Source of the DNA: Oncomelania hupensis
Lineage: Eukaryota; Mollusca; Gastropoda; Littorinimorpha; Pomatiopsidae
Reading direction: 5' to 3'
Assembly: GCA_036898135.1 (NCBI GenBank)
Contig: CM072511.1
Span: forward strand, 44,034,141-44,098,140
DNA: 64,000 nucleotides
Shown: positions 32,610 through 45,156 of the stretch, piece after piece
Position numbering within the stretch: the first letter of the stretch is position 1
Layout: each line of letters begins with the position of its first letter
Translations under genes and position numbers: made by a program
Notes under the pieces: generated by a model
The model's database searches: none
What the model was told of the DNA's origin: nothing
The model's input: only the letters and a program-made list of their open reading frames with translations

Positions 32610-33493
32610 ACCCCTGTTGGGGTGCCGGGGGTTTCAGTATAAATAGTATCCCCACTTTCTGGAAATTTAGTGCTTTAAATTCCCACTATGGGGTGTCGGA
32701 TAGTGCAGTGGTTGGAGCACTCGCTACTGTGTCGAAAGTGAAGCACCGTCCGGTGCGGTTAGCACTTGGATGGGTGACCGCTAAGGTGTGAAGCGACAAA
32801 CAACAACGCCCCCAGTTGACTCAACTGTGATTGAGTACCTACTCTCTTGAGGGTGGGGAAGGTAAAGCAGCGAGGGAGAGAGTTGGGCATCACCCTCATT
32901 ACGCTGGCCCAAGATAAGTGTGATCTCCAACATCACGCTCCCCTACGGCCACAAGGCTATGGGACTACCTTTACCTTTTTTTTTTAAATTCCCACTGTCG
33001 CTGTCTTTCTCATTTGCTCTTTCTCAGTCCTGCGCTTTTCTATCAATCTGCTATACTATCGTCTTCTTCGCTAGACCAGTCTCCTACCTTTTTTCTTGAA
33101 AACTCTTCCGGGACAAGACTCCTTGTTTGTGTATGAGGTCTGTTGGATCAGCTTGGGAATATTGGACGCTTTCTGCCAGGTGGTCACTAGGGCTTCCTAT
33201 GATGTTATTATTTAGCAATGTAGGCATTTTATATGTATGTGTTTTGTTGATAATTTATAATGTTTGTATTCTATTTTGTTTTTGTAAACGGGGGTTCGAT
33301 AAGTTGGGGTGAAGCCTCAGCCGTCCCCTGCGTGGGATGTCTTTATTGTAAAGTGACTGGCTGGTGGAGAGCTTTCGGTTTTACCACTAGGGTTGTTTCA
33401 GCAGATCTTTTATGCGGATCGGGGGTTGTCCGGTCCTGATTTGGCTCGGAAGAGTCCGCTGGACCTAAAGCAATAATAATGTAATGTAATGTA
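32610..33493 (+). mobile_element. 590-bp retroposon, copy 3, interrupted by a 5S/tRNA SINE
   Basis: Full-length retroposon framed by a perfect 12-bp duplication ATTGGCTTTGGA (32598-32609 and 33494-33505). It begins ACCCCTGTTGGGGTGCC, has TATAAATAG, and ends GACCTAAAGCAATAATAATG plus ATGTA units. The SINE at 32688-32982 sits inside it. Removing the SINE and one copy of its duplication gives a retroposon of about 575 bp that matches the copy at 7320 closely. Confidence 0.9.
32688..32982 (+). mobile_element. Chimeric tRNA/5S-rRNA-headed SINE, copy A
   Basis: A 295-bp insertion in the retroposon, with a perfect 14-bp duplication TTTAAATTCCCACT (32674-32687 and 32983-32996). The head starts with a tRNA-type A box, GGATAGTGCAGTGGTTGGAG. 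It passes at about 32735 into the internal promoter of 5S rRNA: a GTGAAGCACCGTC box A, then GGTTAGCACTTGGATGGGTG and ACCGC (intermediate element and box C). A core of about 150 bp follows (CAGTTGACTCAACTGTGA, GGGGAAGGTAAAGCAGCGAG, GATCTCCAACATCACGC). The 3' end is CTATGGGACTACCTTTACC with a T tail. It is not a 5S gene because the 5' third of 5S is replaced and no 3' stem partner is present. Confidence 0.92.
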
Positions 33494-33948
33494 ATTGGCT
33501 TTGGACGGTGCTAAGCAAGACGGTTGGAAAGCGGACTGCATAAAGGTTTTCATCTACTTTTTCTTCTTCAATAAACTGTTTCCTGAATACTATTTCTCGG
33601 TGGCTAGTCCCTTCAGCAGCTCTATGGGACGAAATTCGCGCTTTATTATAAAAGGACAGTTACATACGTCATTGGGAAGTTTCTAACCGAGATATCTGCA
33701 TCTGAATGCATCAAGGTGCAAGTCTTCAAATGTCGTGACATATCGGATTTACCAAGTTCCGTTCTTATGCTAGGCTATTGTACTCCCAAATTATACATGG
33801 GATATATATATGTTCCACCTCGGACAGTACTGTTACTAGCAGCTGGCCCGAAAAGGGCTGTCAATTGTTCTTGCCTGATTTACACGACAAAACCCCATTA
33901 CAAGATAATTCAAGTGGTAAGGAGAGTTCTGTGCCGGTGTCGCGTTTG

Positions 33949-35312
33949 AGAAGTACTCTCCTCTTTAAAAGTAATCCCCAAGGGAGTACTTTTGGAATAT
34001 TCTAGAACTACTCCTCCCTTCCCCATTTCCCAGAAGTACTTCACCCCCCCTCCCCTCATTAAATGTTTATTTATGTCTTCCGCGTTTTCACAAGGGAGAG
34101 TAATCCTTGGATATCCCCGACATACTCCCCTCACAGCGAGGGAGAGGGGAGTACTTCTGGGATATCCCAGAAATACTCCCCCTTTGCAATGTTTATTTAT
34201 GTATGGTCCGTGTTTTCACAAGGGGTAGTACTTTTGCGATATCCCAGATATACTCTAGCACCCCCTCCCCACCTCCCCCCCCACTTCCTCTTCGCTTAAG
34301 GGGGCATTTCTCTTCATTTCTTTTTAAACCTTTTCTAACGCTTGTCACACTTTCACAGAAAAAAAAACCACAAATAAAACGGCCAACCAAAACAGGTTGT
34401 CCAACCTATTCACCTTAACCTATCCACCCTAATTAGGGGCCATGCCACCGTAAACATACTTTAAAAAAAAAACACACCTCATTACAAGCCACCATTTTAC
34501 CAAAAAGAACTCGTTTTGTCATACCCAAGGAGGTTGAATTAACTGGAGAGGGCGTGGCGTCCGATTCTCTACTAGGCGAGAGAAGCCACTTCGATGCGCA
34601 ATAATTGTAAAACGGAGTTGTTTTTTTCTGATCGTCATGTAAGTTGTTTGTCAATCCTTATTTTAAATACACGTTTTGTTGAGCATTTTAAAAAAAATTT
34701 GTTTACAATGTTTATTGTATCGCTGAGCAATAAGCATGTACTTCCCTCCCCGTCTTCCCTCACCTCCTCTCTCCCCTTCCCCCCAACATGCACATTATTG
34801 TAGGAAGTACTTTGAGATAACTCACAAGTACACGCACCATTAGAAGAATACTTATGGATATCCTAAAAGTACTCCCCCAATGTCCCATGAGTTCTCCCGA
34901 AGAGTAGTTCCTGGACAGCCAGGCTGAGCCAGAAGTACTCCCCCCCCCCTTCTCCTCCCCTCTAGGATTGGAGGGGTTAGGGGGGGGGGTGGAAGTACGT
35001 CTGGGATGAGCCAGAACTATTCCAGGGTGTAAACCTATAAAATCTTAGAAGTACTTCCAGGGAGTATTTCTGCATCAAGGTGGGAGCAATTCTGGGAAGC
35101 CACCAAAGTACTCCCCTCTGTATTTTTTTTTACAAACTGTTATTTCTTCCTTGTTTATTACGTTTTCTTTTTCTTTTTTTTTCTGTTTCTTCTGTAATTT
35201 TTTTTAAAAACCAAAATGCACCTTTTTCTGGTAAAGGGGGAAGTCAGTCTGGATTTACTCCCCGAGGAGTACGTCTGGGTTTTCCCAGAAATTCTCCCAA
35301 GGGAGTGCTATT
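33949..35312. repeat. Array of GATATC-centred palindromes
   Basis: About eight degenerate palindromic units are spread over 1.36 kb. The clearest is 34146-34181 (36 bp, one mismatched pair), whose left arm is GGGGAGTACTTCTGGGAT around a GATATC centre. Others are near 33980-34020, 34094-34130, 34222-34258, 34845-34875, 34991-35022 and 35266-35298. The first units are spaced by about 120 bp with a shared spacer, AATGTTTATTTATGT ... CGTGTTTTCACAAGGG. Short open frames across it only read the repeat. The element class is unknown. Confidence 0.75.
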
Positions 35313-35806
35313 TAGGGTGGAATAGTTGTGGGATGCTACACGGGAAATAGAGGTAACTTCAGCATAGGGTTTATTTTCTTAAATGAGTTGTAGTATAGTG
35401 TTCTCTCTGAGGTCCGGCTTATAGGATTATAGTGTGATGTAAACATACTTGCTACGGCAAAGTACCACTCCCATTAAAGAGGATGGGTATCTGGAGCGGG
35501 GAGCCGGATTGGGAAGAAGGGGTTGTGCTTCAGTAGTTCTGTCCTGTTCTGCTGCATGTTTGTTTGGACTAGGACTGTCAATTTTAAAAGAAGTTTGCTT
35601 TTTTTTTCACTATTGGGACACTATCAGCACATTCGTACTATAATCTATGGTATTATCCCTTTCGTTTTGTTTTACCATTCTTGTGTTGTTATTGACTGGA
35701 GAAGGGAATACAGTCTCCTCCTTAATACTGTTCAAATATGATGTTTAGTGTTTTCTGTTTATCCTTCTTTTAGTTTTTAAAGAATCTAAACAGTATTAGT
35801 TGTAGA
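35313..35806. other. Unassigned non-coding stretch
   Basis: No recognisable gene or repeat. Confidence 0.55.
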
Positions 35807-35816
35807 AATAGTAGTG

Positions 35817-35914
<98 letters not shown>
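35807..35914. repeat. (AGT)n microsatellite
   Basis: About 35 AGT units with one AGA interruption. Confidence 0.95.
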
Positions 35915-35985
35915 TATGCGCCTATAAAATAATTTAAAAAAAAACTCTAAACACACACACGCACTCACTCATACCAACACACACT

Positions 35986-36058
35986 ATCCTATCCTATCCT
36001 ATCCTATCCTATCCTATCCTATCCCGTAACTCGAAGATCCCAGGGGCACCATAGATGA
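35986..36058 (-). pseudogene. EN/RT-type LINE, terminal 3' fragment
   Basis: ATCCT tail complement (35986-36024) followed by CCCGTAACTCGAAGATCC and AGGGGCACCATAGATGA, the last coding bases of the LINE seen at 27829. It is truncated after about 35 bp of body. Confidence 0.75.
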
Positions 36059-36365
36059 CCCACACACACATGTGAACTATGATTTTGCGGATCAGTTTCA
36101 TTCATTCCAAACTGTGGAAGGAAAATAAAATAATGAGTTTTAAGAGAAGATTTAAATGACTGAATTGAAGATGAATTTCTAAGAGGAAAGGGCAGTTTGT
36201 TCCAAATACTAGGGCCCCGATAAGAGAAAGAGCGTTCTCCAAATGACCCTGTACTCATAGATGGAACAACAAACATGCGGGTGTCAGAGGAGGTTATGTA
36301 AATGTGAAGAAGGTCAGCAATATATTGAGGGGCAGTGAAGTTGAGGACACTGAAGAAAACATCAG
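36059..36365 (-). pseudogene. Third LINE type: C-terminal reverse transcriptase fragment
   Basis: A minus-strand reading frame, open from about 36365 to 36070, encodes FFSVLNFTAPQYIADLLHIY, then SSDTRMFVVPSM, then GERSFSYRGPSIWNKLPF and SFKSSLKTHYF. This is the characteristic C-terminal tail of many CR1/L2/Rex-like non-LTR reverse transcriptases (AP.YL.DLL, R.FSY..P..WN.LP, FK..LKTHLF). Upstream catalytic RT parts are absent, and a Leu-rich finger region is not visible either. It is a truncated remnant joined to the unrelated EN/RT LINE tail at 36058. Confidence 0.8.
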
Positions 36366-37999
<1,634 letters not shown>

Positions 38000-38830
38000 G
38001 CTGCGGTAAGATCGCAACGGGCAAGCATGCAAGCTAAGCAGGAAGGCTGGAATCTGTCCTCTGTGACGATACAGAGGTTTAGGTCTAAAAAGGCAAGGCC
38101 GGGAGAAAGGACGACTATCGGTAAAATAGGGTCGGGCAGCAGGCAGGCTGACTAGAGAGGCAAGAAGCAGGGAGCAGAAAGCTTGCCCAGGAAGGTTTGC
38201 AGGCAGGTGGGTTTGCCACCAATTACAGACGTGTCTTACATGAGTGCAGAACAAAAATTCCACTCGATCAAAAGCGTCGGGCAGCTGCCCAGACAAGCTA
38301 GGCACAGGAAAAAAAAAAAAAGACAGGCGGACCAAAAATCTGACAAACAGGGTTTCTGAACTTGATGATATTCGGAGAGTCACTGTTAGGGATAGCTCAG
38401 TGGTCAGAATGCACGACTTGTGTGAGTGCGTCTTGGGCGGATTGCTGGATATTACGGGCCAGCGCCTTGAGAAGCTCTCTGAGCTTGTAAGTGCGCAATA
38501 TAAATCTATTTCAAGTCTTACAAGACATATACGCTGCGTGTTTGGGGACTTTACCTGCCTGCCTGCCTGCCTTTACAAGACCAACTGGAACAAAGATTAG
38601 GCAGTAGGCAGGCAGAAAGGATAGTAGGCAGGTGTGGCGTTAGTCGAATACCATAGTAAAGATGACTACCAAATACAAATGATCCCAAAGAAAAACAGAA
38701 ACGCAAGCGTGCTTGTGGTTTGTAAACGGGTGACCATGTCGATGAAGGTGGTAGGGCCATCATGCAAACTGGGAAGTACATAGGCAGGAAGTAAGCAGGG
38801 AGGCAGACAGGCAGGGAGGGTAGTAATGTT
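38000..38830. repeat. AGGCAGG-rich cryptic repeat domain
   Basis: The word AGGCAGG/GCAGGCAG and relatives (AAGCAGG, AGGCAAG) recur irregularly across about 800 bp. The complementary CCTGCCTGCCTG run occurs at 38552-38572, so the two orientations could pair (for example 38552-38572 with 38601-38631). The 38551-39030 minus frame derives its Cys-Leu-Pro content from this and has no recognised domain. Confidence 0.55.
38385..38508 (+). mobile_element. tRNA-headed SINE, internally deleted copy
   Basis: TAGGGATAGCTCAGTGGTCAG (A box) and GACTTGTGTGAGTGCGTCTTG are followed immediately by GGATTGCTGGATATTACGGG and the 3' end GCGCCTTGAGAAGCTCTCTG ... GTGCGCAATATAA. The fuller copy at 55074-55232 has the B-box segment between these two blocks, and it has been lost here. 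Confidence 0.75.
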
Positions 38831-39451
38831 TGTCGACCATCATGGGGAAGTATGTCTACCACCAAAGACCAGCCGCATAGCGAAAGGAAAACAGCCCAGC
38901 CCGCTAGCGCCGCACGCCGATGGTGAATAGCGAATGGAAAGGTAATCATCGACACGTTGATAAAGCCCTGCTCACAATTTCCTGACACACCGCCGCCCTG
39001 GGAGCCGGCTATTAATGGGACAATGGACACAAATCACGCTCTGCCCTAGCTGCCGCTCCGGCCCAGGTCGTCGGGAATATGGAAACCCAATAAAAGGCCT
39101 AGACATCTCTGTAGCAGTCGAGACGTGGTGTAGTAGAGCCTTGCCAGATGAGGGAAGTAGTGCTTGATAAAAGACTAATCTATAACTCGTTAATACAGAC
39201 CTCCGTCAGAGTGTAGCCGTCTTCCGTCTAAAACCTTTTCCATTTGTCAGTTTAGTTCCTGTTTTCGCCGTATGATTTTAAAGTTCAGCGATTTGTCTTT
39301 TTGAGTTAGGGTGACCTCTTCTCAGTTTCCGCTCAACAATGTTAGCAAAAGGGACGCTGTTGGAAGATAGAGTTATCAGAATAATAATTTCTAGATATTG
39401 CTCACAAGCAATTATGTTTTGAGAGTTAAGTGATTGATCACTACCCAGAGA

Positions 39452-39490
<39 letters not shown>

Positions 39491-40154
39491 CGAACAAACA
39501 AAAAATTAACAGTATAAAGAATCATTGTATGTTCGAAAAATGTATACAAAAAGCAAACATTTGAGCTGGGATAAGGACAGTAGCACCAGTTGAATAACAT
39601 TGAAAGGTCGAAACTTACTGTTGTAATTTGAAGAAGACAGCCTGGCTCTGATAGATGGAGTAGTATACGGCAAGGAGGAGATGGGGACAGGGATTTGAAG
39701 AGGGGGTTTGGTCGTGGTAGGGGCTTAGATGGTTTGTCTGTTGGTCAGGCCAAGATCTAGGTAGGGTGGAAGGATCAGTCAGTGAAACAGCTGTGGTAAC
39801 AGTTTGACTGCTATGCATTTGGCTCTATATAGCTGGAATATTGACAGCGGCGAGGTAACCTTATGCTTGCAAGACTGGACATCGGGGAGAAAGGCAGCAA
39901 AGACGACAGGAACATTTCGCTGGATCTCTTGGTTCTGAGTGCCATCCACTCTAATTAGTACTGAGTGTTACTGTACTGCTTGGCACTGGTTGCTGCATGG
40001 GTGCTGTAGAGGAACAACGAAGCTTAACGTCCTATTGCATCAGCGTTGAGGACGATCACCACGTCGCCACCCTGACAATAATGATTATCATCATTTTTTT
40101 TTAAAAATCAGTTTATAGTCCCCTCTCTTCCCGATAAGGATTTTCAGAGAGTAG
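38831..40154. other. Unassigned non-coding stretch
   Basis: It contains (AAC)n at 39449-39491. Nothing else is recognised, and the small open frames lack domains. Confidence 0.6.
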
Positions 40155-40435
40155 ACTTAATTGATTATCATATCAATTGTTCTTATATAGCGCTTTCCCA
40201 TTTCAAGAGCTGCTCAAGGCGCTGGCCGAAAACAGGCGTCAACTTGCTGCTTGATGCTCATCGTCTAACGCCCCAGACAGCTAAACGATCCTGAATGCTC
40301 AATGGTAAATAGGACCTAGTGCTGTCTGTGTTGTGTTTTTATGTTTCTGACAACTCACCCGTCTAGGCCATAAGCGTCAGGATCTTTAAAGTCCGTGCGG
40401 TGAAATGCATGCGGGCACGCACAAGTTCTTGGTTT
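40155..40435 (-). mobile_element. tRNA-headed SINE, 5'-truncated
   Basis: Matches the SINE at 26281-26735 in the same orientation: TATATAGCGCTTTCCC, AAGAGCTGCTCAAGGCGCTGG, CTCACCCGTCTAGGCCATAA and GATCTTTAAAGTCCGT. It lacks the tRNA-like head and runs into a CTA microsatellite. A further scrap (GGCGCTGGCCGATACAGGAT) lies at 40799-40850. Confidence 0.78.
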
Positions 40436-40469
40436 ACAATCCCGTCGTCGTCGTCCTCTTCCACCTCTA

Positions 40470-40470
40470 C

Positions 40471-40545
<75 letters not shown>

Positions 40546-40594
40546 TTCTACTACTACTATTACTACTATTATGACTACTACTACTACTACTATT

Positions 40595-40636
<42 letters not shown>

Positions 40637-40638
40637 TG

Positions 40639-40672
<34 letters not shown>
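40470..40672. repeat. (CTA)n microsatellite
   Basis: About 200 bp of CTA with a few TTCTA, TTA and TGA interruptions. Confidence 0.95.
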
Positions 40673-40673
<1 letters not shown>

Positions 40674-40960
40674 CACTCTATTGGAGGATCTTAAGAGGAC
40701 TTTGGAAACATTGAGCACCGTTTAGCCTCGATGGTCAACCTCTTTAACACTATTGAAACATGGTCTATCAATACTTTCTTTCAATGTTTGAAACAAAGGC
40801 GCTGGCCGATACAGGATCAAACTCAAGCCGCCAGAGGCGGGCATCGGAGTTTTCATCCTCGCTGAAAGAGGCTGGTAGCCCCTCCTTGCCGGCCCCTGTC
40901 TGCTTAGTTTTACATACTGTAAACGCGATTTGAGCAGCTCCTTGAGCCGGTAAATTGGCA

Positions 40961-41721
40961 ACTTAATTATTAACAATTTATTAGTCTACGTCGTTCCTGT
41001 ATATTTAGAAGCTGCTTCACTATGGCTTGTTGTAGCCAAAATCGCCTAAAAACGACAGCGTTTTGGGGGGGGGAATTGAGTTAGCCGTAGAATATAACAG
41101 TGCTCTCTGACTTCTTCTTCTCTGACGTCCTCTCTGACTGCCTTGCAATGCTTGTACGTCCCATTGCAACGCTCCTCTACTTTCGGTTTTCATTTGAGAA
41201 GAACAACGTAAAGATAGTAATTCAGTTACTTCCCTTGAAGCTCTTTTTCCTCTCTGAAAGCAGGGAAAGCTTATGCCTATATTTCCGACTTACCGAGTTG
41301 CATGATTGCTGTTTGATCGTGCTCTTCGACTGACTGTTCGACACGGTGTGCCTCTCGAAAATGCTCTTGTTGAAATCTATTGCGAGACAGTGATAGTGGT
41401 GAAGAAGATTTTGATGTAGATGGAAACCATGATTCTGATTTTGGACCTGTAAATTCTGACTCTACATCTCATCTAGTGACAGTGGCAGTGGTTCAACCAT
41501 GACCAAGAGATACTTTTCAGGGTTCAGCCTGACACAAAAAAGCTATGGACCATTGGGCCCCTCAGATCAAATTTCAATGGGCCATGATTTCAGCAGTAAT
41601 TTACGTACATGCAAAAGATAACCTGGAGATATTATTACAGAAATTAAAACGAAATAGATTATTGTGAGTGTGCATGTGTTGTGAAGCATGTTTACCAACA
41701 AAACACTAACCATAACATTAA
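40961..41721. other. Unassigned stretch with a possible acidic coding remnant
   Basis: Around 41388-41480 a plus frame reads RDSDSGEEDFDVDGNHDSDF with a stop a few codons upstream and another downstream. Acidic stretches like this occur at the N-terminus of piggyBac-type transposases, but no catalytic domain follows, so it is not called as a gene. The rest has no recognised feature. Confidence 0.4.
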
Positions 41722-41985
41722 CAGGGATCAGTTTACTGTGCTTTAAGAGAATATAGCTCGTCGCTTTTCAGCACGCCACCTCTCTACAGCAGCTGTGAAG
41801 TTGAAATTCTTCAGTTCACCACCTTAAAAGCACGTTTGTCGCCTCCAATACAGTGCACTGTTATTGTGGTGGCGCACTGGTACCAAAAATCGAAGCGCCA
41901 TTCGGCCCCTGGCAAGAATTGTAGATGGGTCATTTTTAATTTTTATGCGTCAATGGCGCAGGGCGCGCTAGTAAACTGATCCCTG
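41722..41985. mobile_element. MITE-like element with perfect 16-bp TIRs
   Basis: CAGGGATCAGTTTACT (41722-41737) and its exact reverse complement AGTAAACTGATCCCTG (41970-41985) bound 264 bp without an ORF. CAGGG tips are typical of hAT-type DNA transposons, which usually leave an 8-bp duplication. The flanking 8-mers here (AACATTAA and CTTTTGGT) do not match, so either the duplication has decayed or the class is different. Confidence 0.7.
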
Positions 41986-42130
41986 CTTTTGGTAGAATTA
42001 GTAGTACCGGCCGGTATCTTTCTTTTCTTTTCGTTTTGTTTTGTTTGATATGCAATGATGTTATGTTATCAGTGGAGTATTAAATCATTGTTGCTTATTT
42101 TTGAGTTTGTAAATCAAATAAACATGCATG

Positions 42131-43230
42131 ATTGTGATAATGTATTTTATTTTGCCAGTCAGCAACAATATTGAAAAAAAGGGTTTTGCAAAAACGGATT
42201 CTCACACTTTCTTACAGACGACACAAATCTTCATTTTCTTATTTACTCCTCTATCTGTAGCAGAAATAAAATCTGTATTTAATTTTCTTTCCATAGATAC
42301 ATACTTTAATTTATTGGTTTATTTTGAATAATGTAAGAGCTATAGCAAAAACAAGAACAGTAGTGACGGAAATGCAAATATTCTCTAGCGTACAGCGTGC
42401 AAATCAATCTAGCAGTAGCAGCGAAAGGGTTAAGCATTGATGAAAGCCTGCCTCTGCTTTCTTTGTATGTGTGAAAGAAAATGTGAGTGTGACTACGCGC
42501 GCGTGTGCGTGAGTGTGTGCGTTTTGTGTACTTCTTCGCGAGCTCGCTGGTGTATATGCCATTAGACCCTCTTATCTACCTATTGATCTAAGACCACGGA
42601 ATTTCGTTCCGGAATTTAGTTTCTTCATCTATGCCTAAAGTCCATGCACGTACAAAACACTCCTCCTACCTTACAGAGACAGTCTAGTTGTTTTTTTTAT
42701 GTTATATAAAATCGTATTGCTCGAAGATGGCGTATGGTTACAGTGGGTTGAATGAGAAAAAAAAAAAAGCGTTCATACAATTTGCCTACATGTTGTACGC
42801 TTTGGATGTGTTAGTGTATTTCCTTTAGACTTTCTTGTAAGTTCTAAAATTAGGGATTGTATAAAAAGTGTTTGAGAGGTATAAATTAGGGACACGACGT
42901 CTAGAGACATAAATTGAGTAAAAATATATAAGCATTTTTTTCCCCATATCCTTCTTGAATGAATGAACATTGAGGTTTAACATCTACACCCGCCATTGGC
43001 GGTATAGCTGACGGGGATAACCATCCCTGGGAACAAGAGCAGTGAAAAATGGCCACTTTTCCCCCTCTCTCCTTGTTTGACAATATTGCATAGAAGCTGT
43101 GAATGATAGGAGAAAACATCCAAGGATAACACTGTGTAGGATAGTACATTCATATTTGTGAATTGGATTTTACTTTCTGAACACATGATGGAGTGTATGT
43201 ATGTATGCGTGTGTGTGTGTGTGTGTGTGG

Positions 43231-43317
<87 letters not shown>

Positions 43318-43500
43318 GTTTGAAATGCTGGTTCTGCCTCACTCATAGTACGAACAGAGTGCTAATTGCAGCCTTTGTCTCTTATGTTGCAGATGCCCGC
43401 CGTTCTAGATGACTACTCCTTCAGATGCAGACTCTGTCAGGGTTTCTGAAGCTCTCTGATTCATCTCCCGTCCATCATTGGGACAAACGTAATCACTGAT
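42131..43500. repeat. 1.37 kb direct duplication, copy 1 (left of gap)
   Basis: It runs from ATTGTGATAATGTATTTT to GGGACAAACGTAATCACTGA and is repeated at 44001-45363. The copies differ by scattered substitutions and short indels (for example, 14 bp present only here near 42475, and different GT/GA tract lengths at 43206-43312). It includes a minus-strand SINE tail fragment (about 42955-43065) and an inactive GT/GA microsatellite. No gene is recognised. Copy 1 ends exactly where the N run begins. Confidence 0.92.
42955..43065 (-). repeat. SINE 3' fragment
   Basis: AATGAACATTGAGGTTTAAC, CACCCGCCATTGGCGGTATA and GAAAAATGGCCACTTTT, read in reverse, match the 3' half of the SINE at 46495-46732. 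The tRNA-like head is absent. The duplicated counterpart is at about 44827-44937. Confidence 0.75.
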
Positions 43501-44000
43501 NNNNNNNNNNNNNNNNNNNNNNNNNNNNNNNNNNNNNNNNNNNNNNNNNNNNNNNNNNNNNNNNNNNNNNNNNNNNNNNNNNNNNNNNNNNNNNNNNNNN
43601 NNNNNNNNNNNNNNNNNNNNNNNNNNNNNNNNNNNNNNNNNNNNNNNNNNNNNNNNNNNNNNNNNNNNNNNNNNNNNNNNNNNNNNNNNNNNNNNNNNNN
43701 NNNNNNNNNNNNNNNNNNNNNNNNNNNNNNNNNNNNNNNNNNNNNNNNNNNNNNNNNNNNNNNNNNNNNNNNNNNNNNNNNNNNNNNNNNNNNNNNNNNN
43801 NNNNNNNNNNNNNNNNNNNNNNNNNNNNNNNNNNNNNNNNNNNNNNNNNNNNNNNNNNNNNNNNNNNNNNNNNNNNNNNNNNNNNNNNNNNNNNNNNNNN
43901 NNNNNNNNNNNNNNNNNNNNNNNNNNNNNNNNNNNNNNNNNNNNNNNNNNNNNNNNNNNNNNNNNNNNNNNNNNNNNNNNNNNNNNNNNNNNNNNNNNNN
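43501..44000. other. Assembly gap (500 N)
   Basis: Exactly 500 N, a conventional placeholder for a gap of unknown size. Any open frame crossing it is meaningless. Confidence 1.
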
Positions 44001-45099
44001 ATTGTGATAATGTATTTTATTTTGCCAGTCAGCAACAATATTGAAAAAAAAGGGTTTTGCAAAAACTGATTCTCACACTTTCTTACAGACGACACAAATC
44101 TTAATTTTCTTATTTACTCCTCTATCTGAAGCAGAAATAAAATCTGTATTTAATTTTCTTTTCATAGATACATACTTTAATTTATTGGTTTATTTTGAAT
44201 AATGTAAGAGCTATAGCAAAAACAAGAACAGTAGTGACGGAAATGCAAATATTCTCTAGCGTACAGCGTGCAAATCAATCTAGCAGTAGCAGCGAAAGGG
44301 TTAAGCATTGATGAAAGCCTGCCTCTGCTTTCTTTGTATGTGTGACTACGCGCGCGTGTGCGTGAGTGTGTGCGTTTTGTGTACTTCTTCGCGAGCTCGC
44401 TGGTGTATATGCCATTAGACCCTCTTGTCTACCTATTGATCTAAGACCACGGAATTTCGTTCCGGAATTTAGTTTCTTCATCTATGCCTAAAGTCCATGT
44501 ACGTTACCGTACAAAACACTCCTACCTTACAGAGATAGTCTAGTTTTTTTTTATGTTATATAAAATCGTATTATATAAAATCGTATTGCTCGCAGATGGC
44601 GTATGATTACAGTGGGTTGAATGAAAAAAAAAGAAAATAAGCATTCATACAATTTGCCTACATGTTGTACGCTTTGGATGTGTTAGCGTATTTCCTTTAG
44701 ACTGTCTTGTAAGTTCTAAAATTAGGGATTGTATAAAAAGTATGTGAGAGGTATAAATTAGGGACACGACGTCTAGAGACATAAATTGAGTAAAAATATA
44801 TAAGCATTTTTTTCCCCCATATCCTTCCTGAATGAATGAACATTGAGGTTTAACATCTACACCCGCCATTGGCGGTATAGCTGACGGGGATAACCATCCC
44901 TGGGAACAAGAGCAGTGAAAAATGGCCACTTTTCCCCCTCTCTCCTTGTTTGACAATATTGCATAGAAGCTGTGGATGATAGGGGAAAACACCCAAGGAT
45001 AACACTTTGCAGGATATTACATTCATATTTGTGGATTGGATTTTACTTTCTGAACACATGATGGAGTGTATGGGTGTGTGTGTGTGTGTGTGTGTTTGG

Positions 45100-45156
<57 letters not shown>

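Noticed and set aside
38551..39030. 159-codon minus-strand frame
   Set aside because: Its composition derives from the AGGCAGG word domain. I saw no recognisable fold, signal or homologue.
43493..44095. 200-codon frame across the gap
   Set aside because: Almost entirely N, so it has no meaning.
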